Origin: Candidatus Electronema nielsenii
GTDB lineage: Bacteria > Desulfobacterota > Desulfobulbia > Desulfobulbales > Desulfobulbaceae
Length of the DNA stretch: 26,285 bases
Reading direction: 5' to 3'
NCBI GenBank assembly: GCA_026122915.1
Contig: JAGIXO010000012.1
Coordinates: 1 to 26,285 of the forward strand
Shown: positions 1 to 8,900 of the stretch, piece after piece
Layout: the number at the start of each line of letters is the position of its first letter
Numbering within the stretch: the stretch's first letter is position 1
The notes under the pieces: generated by a model
Seen by the model: the letters and a program-made list of their open reading frames with translations, nothing else
The model's database searches: none
Told to the model about the DNA's origin: nothing
Program-made: the position numbers and the translations under genes

Positions 1-145
1 ACTGTTTTTCTTAGTAAGCCTGAACGGTTGCGGCCTATTTTCATCCCCGCCGCTTCTTTAAGTGTATCACAAGACGGATGGGAAGTGTAAAATAATTTAT
101 TTCAGATGCTTTTGTTAATGCAACCTTATCCGAACACATTGATTG

Positions 146-1495
146 ATGAAGAAAAATGACAATGCCACTGCCCGCAGTCTTGCCATAGCCTGCCTTGCTA
201 CTTGGTCAGGCTCAGGTAAGCCCGTCCAGAGCTATCTTGATGTAATGATCCATGATTCCATCTTGAGCAATGAAGACCGGCAGCTGGCGGTAATGTTGGT
301 TATGGGTGTACTCAGGCGGCAGGAATACCTTGATTTGCTGATCAGCCGCTGTGCCACAACCGCTTTGCCCAAGATGAAACCGCTGACCTTGGCCGCGTTA
401 CGAATCGGGGTATTGCAGATTTATTTTTTGGAGCGAGTACCAGACTCAGCGGCGGTCAATGAAACGGTGGCAGCTTTGAAAAAGATGCGACAGCCGAGCT
501 GGTTGCTGGGTTTTGTCAACGCTACCTTGCGAACGCTTGCCAGAGAGAAAGCCAGCTTATCCTTCGCTGAATTAGCCGAAACTGTTGAGCATCCTGTTTG
601 GCTAACTGAACGTTGGCGTAGAAATTTCGGTGAAGAGCAAATGCGAGAAATTTGCCGCATCAACAAAATAGAACCGGAACTCTGTTTGCATGTCAACACC
701 AGCCGAACAAGCCACGAACAGCTGGCCCAGTTTTTTGCCGAGCAGGGTATTAATGTCAGGTCGGGCAGATACGCGCCAGACAGCCTGATTGTCCCAGACT
801 GGCGCGGGGCGGTCACAGCCTTGCCCGGTTTTACTGAGGGCCTGTTTCGGGTACAGGATCAAGCGGCGCAGTTAGCCTGCCATCTCCTTGGCCCGTTTCA
901 CGAGCAAGGCCGCTATATGGACGGTTGCGCTGGACTGGGTGGCAAAACCTGCGCTTTGGCCGCGCTCATGCCCGCAGGCGCGTCGCTTCAAACAGTGGAA
1001 CCGGACAATCGGCGCGTTCGACTGCTGCGGGAAAATTTGGAGCGAGAAGGTGCGGCTGACCGGGTGGACATTTTTCATGGCACGCTGGAAGCCTTTGCTG
1101 CCACTCAGCCATCGCTTTTTGACGGCATCCTGATTGACGCGCCCTGCTCTGGCACTGGAGTCATCCGTAGGCACCCGGATATCCGCTGGAATCGCCAGCC
1201 AGACGATTTTACTGCCCTACAGAACACCCAGTTAGCCTTGCTTGACACCGCAGCAGCCCTGCTTACATCAGGCGGGGTATTGGTTTATGCTACCTGCTCC
1301 CTTGAGCCGGAAGAAAATCAGCAAGTGGTTGAACAATTTTTGACCACGCACAGCGCATTTAGCCTATCAAACTGTCTATATTTCCTGCCAGAAGCTGCCG
1401 CTTCTACAGTGGATGCACAAGGCTTTTTTGCCCCGCTGCCAACGGAGGAGATAGAAGGCTTTTTTGCTGCACGAATGGTACTGATCGGTAATTGA
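146..1495 (+). CDS. rsmB: 16S rRNA (cytosine-C5)-methyltransferase RsmB
   Basis: Cytoplasmic SAM-dependent enzyme of the NOL1/NOP2/Sun family that makes m5C967 in 16S rRNA. The 449-residue protein has the family's two-part build: an N-terminal NusB-like helical RNA-binding region (about residues 8-140) and a Rossmann methyltransferase domain. Visible motifs are the SAM loop DGCAGLGGKT (259-268; most relatives have CAAPGGKT, so the A-to-G and P-to-L changes are slightly unusual), DAPCSGTG with motif-IV Cys334, and YATCS with the motif-VI nucleophile Cys384. Length is normal. An in-frame TTG at 143 directly precedes the ATG at 146; I chose the ATG, although no strong Shine-Dalgarno is seen for either. 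It is followed 128 bp later by trpS on the same strand. The family is secure; the exact target base is inferred. Confidence 0.93.
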   Translation: MKKNDNATARSLAIACLATWSGSGKPVQSYLDVMIHDSILSNEDRQLAVMLVMGVLRRQEYLDLLISRCATTALPKMKPLTLAALRIGVLQIYFLERVPDSAAVNETVAALKKMRQPSWLLGFVNATLRTLAREKASLSFAELAETVEHPVWLTERWRRNFGEEQMREICRINKIEPELCLHVNTSRTSHEQLAQFFAEQGINVRSGRYAPDSLIVPDWRGAVTALPGFTEGLFRVQDQAAQLACHLLGPFHEQGRYMDGCAGLGGKTCALAALMPAGASLQTVEPDNRRVRLLRENLEREGAADRVDIFHGTLEAFAATQPSLFDGILIDAPCSGTGVIRRHPDIRWNRQPDDFTALQNTQLALLDTAAALLTSGGVLVYATCSLEPEENQQVVEQFLTTHSAFSLSNCLYFLPEAAASTVDAQGFFAPLPTEEIEGFFAARMVLIGN

Positions 1496-1551
1496 TCTGT
1501 TCACGCGCATTATTTTTGACTGAAAACGCGGAAGAGATCATGCCCAGCTGC

Positions 1552-1580
1552 TTGCGGCGGGGCGCATCTGCTGGTATATT
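1552..1580 (+). promoter_or_regulatory. candidate sigma-70 promoter for trpS
   Basis: A good -10 (TATATT, 1575-1580) lies 17 bp after a weak -35 (TTGCGG, 1552-1557) in the 128-bp gap between rsmB and trpS, about 40 bp before the trpS start. It is supported only by consensus matching. Confidence 0.3.
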
Positions 1581-1623
1581 CCTGCCTATCGCTTAACCGT
1601 TAATCCAACCAGCAGCAGAAATC

Positions 1624-2592
1624 ATGAAACGCATACTCTCCGGCATTCAGCCCTCCGGTAAACTCCATATCGGCAACTATTTCGGTATGATGAAGCCGAT
1701 GATCTCCAGCATGGAGAACGCGGAACTCTACGCCTTCATCGTCGATCTTCATGCCCTCACCAGCGTTCATGACCGCCAAAAGCTCGCCGCAGGCACCTTA
1801 GAGGCGGCAGCGGATTTCCTCGCCATCGGTCTTGACCCGAATAAGTGCATATTCTGGGTACAGTCAGAGGTGCCAGAGGTCTGCGAGCTGGCTTGGGTGC
1901 TGTCCACTGTCACGTCGATGGGCCTGCTGGAGCGCTGCCATTCGTACAAGGACAAGACCGCCAAGGGCATCGCCGCCAGCCACGGTCTGTTCGCCTATCC
2001 AGTGTTGATGGCAGCGGACATTCTGCTGTATCAGGCTGAAATTGTACCGGTGGGCAAGGATCAGAAGCAGCATATAGAAGTAGCCCGCGACATTGCGATC
2101 AGTTTCAATAATACCTTTGGCGAGACCTTTGTCCTGCCGGAAGCGGCGATCAGCGAAAGCACGGCTATTATCCCTGGCCTCGATGGCCAAAAGATGTCCA
2201 AATCCTATGGCAACACCATTCCTCTTTTCTTAGAGGACAAAGAGCTGCGCAAGCGAGTTATGGCAGTGCAGACCGACTGCACACCAGTGGAAGAGCCGAA
2301 AGACCCTGACAAATGCAATCTCTATGCCTTGCTCAAACTCTTTGCTTCCCCAGAAAAGATGGCAGCGGTGCGAAGTCTGTATCTCAACGGTGGTGCGGCT
2401 TACGGTTATTTGAAGCAGGATTTATTCGAGCTGATCCGTGATTATTATGCTGAAGCCAGAGAGCGGAAGAAAGAGCTGATGGCCAATCAGGATTATCTGC
2501 GGCAGGTGCTGCGGCAGGGGACGAACAAGGCGCGGGCTAAAGCTGCTGTCACTTTGGACTTAGTTCGTGATCGGGCAGGACTGAAGTATTGA
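1624..2592 (+). CDS. trpS: tryptophanyl-tRNA synthetase TrpS
   Basis: Class Ic aminoacyl-tRNA synthetase that charges tRNA-Trp in the cytoplasm. The signature class-I motifs are present: PSGKLHIGNY (residues 10-19, HIGH-type ATP site) and KMSKS (190-194). The length of 322 residues is normal for the compact bacterial enzyme. The start ATG at 1624 immediately precedes the conserved N-terminus (KRILSGIQPSG); the ribosome site upstream is weak. Ordinary housekeeping gene. The palindrome at 2603-2629, just after the stop, could terminate its transcript. Confidence 0.96.
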   Translation: MKRILSGIQPSGKLHIGNYFGMMKPMISSMENAELYAFIVDLHALTSVHDRQKLAAGTLEAAADFLAIGLDPNKCIFWVQSEVPEVCELAWVLSTVTSMGLLERCHSYKDKTAKGIAASHGLFAYPVLMAADILLYQAEIVPVGKDQKQHIEVARDIAISFNNTFGETFVLPEAAISESTAIIPGLDGQKMSKSYGNTIPLFLEDKELRKRVMAVQTDCTPVEEPKDPDKCNLYALLKLFASPEKMAAVRSLYLNGGAAYGYLKQDLFELIRDYYAEARERKKELMANQDYLRQVLRQGTNKARAKAAVTLDLVRDRAGLKY

Positions 2593-2602
2593 AATTCGTC
2601 TC

Positions 2603-2637
2603 ATTCTTTGAGAATGATTCTCAAAGAATTGTTTTTT
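2603..2637 (+). terminator. 27-bp perfect palindrome plus T-tract: terminator and/or Fur-type operator
   Basis: 13-bp arms (2603-2615 and 2617-2629) are perfectly complementary around a single G at 2616. As RNA this folds into an AU-rich hairpin followed by a T-rich tract (2629-2637), which suits termination of trpS 11 bp downstream of its stop. The core TGAGAATGATTCTCA (2609-2623) also matches the 7-1-7 Fur-box pattern TGATAATNATTATCA at all but two specified positions. Sequence alone cannot separate these roles; both could apply. Confidence 0.6.
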
Positions 2638-3086
2638 CTGCTGTCAATCGGTAAAAGAAGCATTGGGCAGATCATTCCGCAGTAAAGCAGTCTTTTCGAG
2701 TAGATTGCCTGCTATTTCTTGGGAAGAACGGCAGATTCCATCGTTCGCCGAATGAATTTGTTTTGACAAAACTACCCCAACCTATTTAAGATGGAAAAAT
2801 TTCCTGATCGGAGGTCTTCCTACGGGGAGAGCGGGGCTATTCTGTATAAACAATGCGCTGGCCTGTATTCCGGTTCCGCTTTTACGCAGCAGAAGGAAAA
2901 AATGTGCGTCTGCTCTGCAATTTTTTACCTGCAAACTATTTCCTTGTTGTGCTTGGAAATGCGCCTGTCTTTGTCCTGTGCATATACTGAAAAAATCCTC
3001 CGGCGCGGACTTTCTCTTGCTTACTTTTTGAACCGATCTGAACAGCGGCATCTGCGGACTGATGCGGCAACGCGTAAGGAATGCAC
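2638..3086. other. intergenic region with candidate promoter and long leader of the chemosensory operon
   Basis: No convincing gene lies here. A perfect -35 TTGACA (2763-2768) is followed after 16 bp by TTTAAG (2785-2790, four of six), a plausible promoter that would give the operon a leader of about 290 nt. Only short imperfect stems are seen in that leader (for example TCTTCC/GGGAGA around 2815-2832). A 99-codon reading frame starting at 2791 has no ribosome site, no recognisable composition and overlaps the next gene, so I do not call it. Confidence 0.35.
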
Positions 3087-4931
3087 ATGAAGAAAGTACT
3101 GTTGGTCGATGATGATCATGTCATTCACGAGCTGATCAATTCCACGTTAAGTAAGTACAGCAGCATTTTTGAACTCGTTCATGCCTTTGACATCAAAAAT
3201 GCAGCAGCGGCCTTGGAACGTGATGACGACATTGCCTTAATCGTTACTGACATTGTCATGCCGGGTGGCGATGGCTTTCAGCTGCTCGCGCATATTTACG
3301 AAAAACATCCTGAGATTCCCTGCATCGTTATCACCTCTTACGAGCTACCTGAACTCCAAGAACGGCTGTCCGGCAAGGTTTTCCAGATGTTCAAAAAGCC
3401 GGTGATGTCGCAGGAGCTGGCTGATGCGATTCTTCGTGGCCTCAAAACGCAGCAGAAAAAGAGCGATTTGGGCGAATTTTCGGTGGTGGGCATTGTCCAG
3501 CTGATGGAGACGGAGGGTACCACCTGCCGCCTTGATGTCCATAAAAGCAGCGATCACCACGACATGAATCAGTGCATTGAGCAGAACTGCAAGGAGTTCC
3601 GAGGCAGCCTGTTCCTTGTCCAAGGTACGATCTACGATGCAATCTGCGGCAAGCTGGTTGGCGAGGAAGCTGCGCTCAAACTTTTAAGTATGGAGGGCGT
3701 GCAGGTCAGCAGTTGCCTTTTAGATAAAAATATCATCCGGCGGGTGCATAAAAGCAATCAAAACCTGCTCATCAATGCCATGATTCAGAAGGATCATCAG
3801 TGCGGTGAAGAAGAGGATGGCGGCGAGGAGCCACAGCAGCAAAAACTGCTCGACGAGGGTATCCGACTTTGCGAGCGGTTAGAATTTGTCCAAGCGCAGA
3901 AGCCGCTGATGGCTTTTGTTAAAGAAAACCGCAAGAATGCTTTGGGCTGGCTTTGGCTGTCGCGGGCGGTGACTGAGCCAAAAAAGATTAAGACTGCGCT
4001 GGCAGAAGCCTACCGTCTTGAACCAGAACATGCCGATATTTTAGAGGATGTCGAGAAAGCTCGCCTACTCAACAGCGCAGCTGCCGAAGCCAAGATCATC
4101 CGCTGTCCCTTTTGCTATGCTCCGCTGGAACACCAAGCCCCGGCCTGCGTTTGCTGCAAGGCCAGCCTGCTGACTGAGTCCTCGGCCTTGGCCAAGATTG
4201 ATCCTTATGCAGTTGATCGGAGGTTGATTCTCCAAGCTGCCGGACGTTTTGAAAAAGTGTTAGCTGCTGAAGTGAATCCAAAGATTCTTTTCTATGCCGG
4301 TGCGGCGTATCTCAATTTGAACGATTTTGATAAGGCTCTGACCTATTTTGATCTGCTGATGCCGATCATTCAGGTGGATAGTCGCTATCAAAAGGTATCA
4401 GAGCAGGTAGGACAGATTGTCGATTATATCGCCTCTAACCAAAAAATAGAGGAACGGAGTACGCCAACGAAGTCAGAGCAACTGTTCAAGAAAGAAAGAC
4501 AGATCATTGACAATCAGACCGATAAAAAAACGGTATTAGTTGTGGAAGACAGCCCCACCACCCGCAAGGTGATCAAGATGACCCTCCAGAGCGGCGGTTT
4601 CCGGGTGATTGAGGCGGTGGACGGGGTAGAGGCTCTGAGCAAGCTCAACGATGATCGGCCTGACATGGTACTGTTAGACATCATGCTACCCAAGATTGAT
4701 GGCTACAAACTTCTGTCGATTCTCAAGAAAAACGGTGAGACCAAGGATATTCCTGTGGTCATGCTGACCAGTAAAAATCGGATACTCGACAAAGTGAAAG
4801 GCCATCTTTCCGCTGCCAGTGCTTATCTGACCAAACCCTTTAAACCAGCGGAGCTGATCAATGTGGTCAACAGTATCCTTGATAAAAATGCGCCAGAAGG
4901 GGCAAAATCAACAGAAACGTCGGTTAATTGA
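3087..4931 (+). CDS. two-receiver response regulator: REC-PATAN(DUF4388)-TPR-like/zinc ribbon-REC
   Basis: Cytoplasmic response regulator of 614 residues, first gene of the chemosensory operon. Domains in order: receiver 1 (about 1-122; acidic Asp8-10, phosphoacceptor Asp55, Thr83, Lys104); a PATAN/DUF4388 region (about 130-235) with the typical EFS..IVQLM opening and GSLFL..GTIYDA core; helical, TPR-like repeats; a four-cysteine zinc ribbon (CPFC 340-343, CVCC 354-357) inside the TPR region; and a C-terminal receiver (about 485-605, phosphoacceptor Asp531). PATAN regulators such as cyanobacterial PixG/PatA act at type IV pilus motors. An in-frame ATG at 3081 abuts AAGGA (3076-3080); the ATG at 3087 has correct spacing, so I start there. 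Having both an N- and a C-terminal receiver plus a zinc ribbon is unusual. Role in pilus control is inferred. Confidence 0.85.
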   Translation: MKKVLLVDDDHVIHELINSTLSKYSSIFELVHAFDIKNAAAALERDDDIALIVTDIVMPGGDGFQLLAHIYEKHPEIPCIVITSYELPELQERLSGKVFQMFKKPVMSQELADAILRGLKTQQKKSDLGEFSVVGIVQLMETEGTTCRLDVHKSSDHHDMNQCIEQNCKEFRGSLFLVQGTIYDAICGKLVGEEAALKLLSMEGVQVSSCLLDKNIIRRVHKSNQNLLINAMIQKDHQCGEEEDGGEEPQQQKLLDEGIRLCERLEFVQAQKPLMAFVKENRKNALGWLWLSRAVTEPKKIKTALAEAYRLEPEHADILEDVEKARLLNSAAAEAKIIRCPFCYAPLEHQAPACVCCKASLLTESSALAKIDPYAVDRRLILQAAGRFEKVLAAEVNPKILFYAGAAYLNLNDFDKALTYFDLLMPIIQVDSRYQKVSEQVGQIVDYIASNQKIEERSTPTKSEQLFKKERQIIDNQTDKKTVLVVEDSPTTRKVIKMTLQSGGFRVIEAVDGVEALSKLNDDRPDMVLLDIMLPKIDGYKLLSILKKNGETKDIPVVMLTSKNRILDKVKGHLSAASAYLTKPFKPAELINVVNSILDKNAPEGAKSTETSVN

Positions 4932-4994
4932 GAAGTTGAAAAAATTTCGTGCGTGAAACTTTGAACCTCTAACGTTGAAAAGAAAGGAACGAAC

Positions 4995-5360
4995 ATGGCT
5001 AAAAAATTGCTGATAGTTGATGACAGCCCCACTGAATTAAAGCTGATCATTGATGTGTTCAGCGGCCCAGAATATGCGGTTGTGACCGCAATAGACGGCG
5101 AAGAAGGCGTGGCTAAAGCGGCAGCTGAAAAGCCTGATCTGATCATTTTAGACGTGGTCATGCCCAAAATGAACGGCTTTCAGGCGTGCCGGACGATCAA
5201 ATCTACGCCCGATCTTCAGAACATCCCGATCATCCTGCTCACCAGTAAAAATCAAAAATCCGATGAGTTCTGGGGCAAGAAGCAGGGCGCAGAGGTTTAT
5301 CTGACCAAGCCTTTTGACCCGGCTGAACTGCTGAAAGCAGTCACCGGCCTACTCGCCTGA
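4995..5360 (+). CDS. pilH: PilH/CheY-like single-domain response regulator
   Basis: Stand-alone receiver of 121 residues with no output domain. Asp9-Asp10, phosphoacceptor Asp53, the LLTSK strand and the TKPF lysine motif are all present. The FWGKKQGA stretch before the conserved lysine is typical of PilH-type regulators of type IV pilus chemosensory systems (PixH in cyanobacteria). It would receive phosphate from the CheA two genes downstream and act by binding a partner or as a phosphate sink. A good ribosome site (AAAGGA) lies upstream. It follows the PATAN regulator by 63 bp and precedes cheW by about 14 bp. PilG-like versus PilH-like assignment is by motif only. Confidence 0.85.
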   Translation: MAKKLLIVDDSPTELKLIIDVFSGPEYAVVTAIDGEEGVAKAAAEKPDLIILDVVMPKMNGFQACRTIKSTPDLQNIPIILLTSKNQKSDEFWGKKQGAEVYLTKPFDPAELLKAVTGLLA

Positions 5361-5374
5361 GCCGGACCGTGGGC

Positions 5375-5953
5375 ATGACCGCCCAGCAAGAGACCAGCAG
5401 CGCGGATGTGGTTTTAACCGCGCTACTATCTGGCATTGATCATGAAATCGCTGAGGAACTGCGTCGCGAGCAGCGGGTAACAGATGATTCCGGTTCCGCT
5501 CAAACCCTGACTGAAATCGGTCGGCACATTTGCTTCACGCTGGCCGGGCAGCATCTCGCTGTGCCTCTGTCTTTAGTGATTGAGGTCGGTGAATTAGAAA
5601 CAGTGCGGCCTTTGCCTTTTTTGCCAAGCTGGTCTGAAGGTGTGACAAACCTCCGAGGTGAGATTGTCTCAGTCACCAATCTTGCGGTTTTGTTCAAAAT
5701 TATCGAGAAAGTTCCCAGAAAAGGCAGGACGGTCATCATTCTGCATGAAAAAGGCATGAAGACAGCAGCCATAGTCGATAAAATCACCGGCACTCGTCTG
5801 CTTTACCGTAAAGAGGGGATGAAACACCTCGACGCGGCAGCGGTTCCAGTCGATTTTATCAGCGGCTCGGCTTTGTTTTTGGCAGAAAACGGCGAACACG
5901 AGCTGGAGCTTTTCGACGGCAGCAAGCTGCTCTCTTCGATCAGGCTGCAATAA
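5375..5953 (+). CDS. CheW-family scaffold protein (PilI-like)
   Basis: Chemotaxis coupling protein joining the chemoreceptor to CheA. The CheW fold covers about residues 45-190: strand ICFTLAGQHLAVPLSLVIEV, the PLPFLPSW stretch and GVTNLRGEIVSVTNL, a hallmark of CheW proteins. A short acidic N-terminal tail of about 45 residues precedes it, longer than in a minimal CheW. The start is uncertain: GTG at 5369 and ATG at 5375 are in frame and neither has a clear ribosome site; I give the ATG. Lies between the PilH-like regulator and cheA and is presumably co-transcribed. Confidence 0.88.
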   Translation: MTAQQETSSADVVLTALLSGIDHEIAEELRREQRVTDDSGSAQTLTEIGRHICFTLAGQHLAVPLSLVIEVGELETVRPLPFLPSWSEGVTNLRGEIVSVTNLAVLFKIIEKVPRKGRTVIILHEKGMKTAAIVDKITGTRLLYRKEGMKHLDAAAVPVDFISGSALFLAENGEHELELFDGSKLLSSIRLQ

Positions 5954-5984
5954 GCCAGCCCTCAACCCATGAAGGAACAAGCAG

Positions 5985-8900
5985 ATGGACGACACGTCGG
6001 CCAATGAAATCGCAGCTGAATTCCTGAGCGAGGTGGAAGGGTATTTGCCCCTAATGCGCGGCTGTCTGCAAACACTGAGAAAAGACCGGGGCAACAGCGA
6101 GGCCGCTGCCGAGCTACATCGTATGGTTCATACCATCAAGGGTGCCGCCGCGATGGTGGGTTTTGATGATTTGAGCCAGACCGGTGGGCTGCTGGAACAG
6201 GTCATGGACAAGGTGCTTGAATCTGCGCTGATTATGGACGACGAGCTGATTTCACTTTTCAGCGATACGATACAGCGGATTGATGCCTTCTGCACCTTAC
6301 GGAGCGTGGAAAAACAGGGCGGTAGTACCCTGTTACATCAGGAAACGTTGGCCGCTTTTCAGGCAAAACATCGTGATCTTCCGCCGGAACGCGACGATGC
6401 GCCTGCTGAAAAAGAGCCGCCAGTCGGTGCTGATGAAGATTCCATCGCCGGGATTCTTGAGCAACTACTCTCTGTCAACGAGGGGGAAGCGGAAGAAGTT
6501 TTCCTGCTTAACGAAAATCTCGAAGAGCATGAGGGAACAACGTCTGTTCCAGTAGCATACGCCATTGATCCTGAACTGATGGCCTGCTTCAACGAGGAGG
6601 CAACCGAGCATCTGGAGAACATTGATCAGCAACTCAAGCAGCTGACTGCCTCTGTTATCGACAAAACCCCGCTCTCCAACGATCTGCGCGCGAGTCTTCA
6701 TTCGTTACGTCGCTCTGTGCATACCTTGAAAGGCGCGGCGGCAGTGATTGGCATTGAGCCGGTGGCAGCTTGGGGCCGCGAGTTTGAGGATTTCCTCGAT
6801 TGGCTGCATGATGAAGCTCCTGCCTTGCACCCGCAGACCTTGGCCGCTATTCATGACGGGCGTGACGTACTGGCAGTCTTAGCTGAAGACGCGACCTGCG
6901 TTTTTACAGAGGAACAGCGGGCAGCAGCAGAGCAATTCCGGGTCATCAGGGAGGAAAGCGGGACTGAACCTGAGCCAGCGGCGGAAGTTGAGCCGGAGGC
7001 TACGCCGCCTGAAACCGTTGATCAGGCTTTTGCCTCTGAGGTTGAAGATTTTTTTGCCGAAAAAACGGAGAACAGCTCATCAGCAGTCCTCTTTGACGAG
7101 CTGTTCTCCGATGATGATTCTGCGGAAGACAGCGGTTTGTTTCAAACTGTTGAAGAAAAGGCGACAGCTCTGCCCGCTGAGAGCGCAGAACCGAAAATGC
7201 CCCTTCCTGCTGAAGAGCAAGCCAATAGTTCAGACACAAACCTGTTTGACGAGTTGTTTCCGCCGCCGGATTCCACTGTTGAAGAAAGTCGCACAGGTCT
7301 TTTTCCCAATTTCGACGGAGATGCCATTTCCGTTGTTTTTTCGCCAGCCGCAACAGAAGCGCAGGAAGTTCAGTCTCCTGCTGTCCGCTTTCGGGAAATT
7401 ATGGCGGCGCAGACTGAGCAACTGCCGGTCGCAGACGTATCTGCTGCTGAAGAACGTGAAGCCGACTTTTTTGCTGAAGAGCCAAGCGACGAGACTGAGG
7501 CTTCGCTCTTTGATGAGTTGCCTGATGCCAAAGACTTGTTTGCCGCCACTCCTGAGCCTGCTGAAGAGGAAGATGAAGCCATTGATCCTGAGCTACTGGA
7601 ATGCTTCAGCGAAGAGACGGCAGAGCATTTGGAGAACATCGACCAGCAGCTAAAGGAACTGGCCGCTGGGGTGGACGGCGAAACTCGGCTGTCTGAACCG
7701 CTGAGGGAAAATCTCCATTCACTCCGCCGCTCCGTGCATACCCTGAAAGGCGCGGCTGCGGTGATTGGCATCAAGCCTGTAGCCGCTTGGGGGCATGAAT
7801 TCGAGGACTTCCTTGACTGGCTCCATGATGAATCGCCGGTGCTGCACCCATCAGACGTGGCCGCCATGCAGGAAGGCGCGGATATTTTGGCGAGGATAGC
7901 CGACCAACCAACCATTTCGCTGGAGCAAGATAAGCAAGCCGCTGTGGTTCGGTTCCGGGAAATCATGGCCACGCCTGTAGTTGCGTCCACCTTTGCTGCG
8001 CAGCCGGAAACGGCTGACCTGCCTTCCGCAGCAACGGTGGATGTTTTTTTTGCGGAAGAAGAACCACTCGGCACAGGGGCAACGGAGCAATTTGAGCTGT
8101 TCCCCACCGCTGATTCAGCTGAAGAACAACTTTTTGCCGTTGAGCCGCAGCCCGATGACGTATCCGCAGGTGATGAACTTTTTTCCGCTACAGAAGACAA
8201 GAATGATAGCCTGTTTGCTCCAGGTCCGGCGACGGAATCTGTAGCTGAGGATGCAATTCAGGCCATTGATCCTGAGTTGATGCAATGCTTCAACGAGGAA
8301 GCAGCGGAGCATTTAGAAAACATCGACCAACAGCTGAAGGAGCTGGCCACTGGCGTGGACGACGAGACCGCGCTCTCTGAACCGCTGCGGGAAAATTTGC
8401 ATTCACTCCGCCGTTCGGTGCATACGCTGAAAGGAGCGGCAGCGGTAATCGGCATTGAACCGGTGGCGGCGTGGGGACATGAGTTTGAGGACTTCCTTGA
8501 CTGGCTCCATGATGAATCGCCGATTTTGCACGCAGAAGATGTAGCGGCCATGCAGGAGGGTGCCGATCTGCTGGTGCGTATCACTGAGAATCCTGCTGTG
8601 CCGGTGACTGAAAAAAAGGCAGCGGCAGTAGAGCGATTTCGTAAAATTATCGCAGGCGAAAAAGTACAGCCTCAGGTTGCTGCTGCCGAGCCTGTCACAG
8701 TTGTCGATGCCGAAGAACCCGCACCTGCGCCGTTGCCTGCTGTTTCAGCAGAACCAGTCGCAACATCTCCCGTAGCAGAATCTGCATCGCTTGCGCCAGT
8801 TCCACCAGCATCACCGCCTCCAGTTCAAGAGCAACATACCGGAGTGCGCAGAATCAACACGCTGCGCGTCGATATCAGCCGGATTGACCAAGTGGTTGGT

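Noticed and set aside
1..145. Gene remnant or RNA upstream of rsmB
   Set aside because: Too short, with no coding signal or convincing promoter or hairpin; nothing supportable.
2791..3090. 99-codon plus-strand reading frame in the leader of the chemosensory operon
   Set aside because: No ribosome site, no recognisable motif, atypical composition, overlaps the start of the response regulator, and an equally long frame exists on the opposite strand.
7370..8200. 276-codon minus-strand reading frame opposite cheA
   Set aside because: Very Ser-rich translation that is the antisense reflection of the acidic, Ala/Glu-rich linkers and HPt repeats; no ribosome site.
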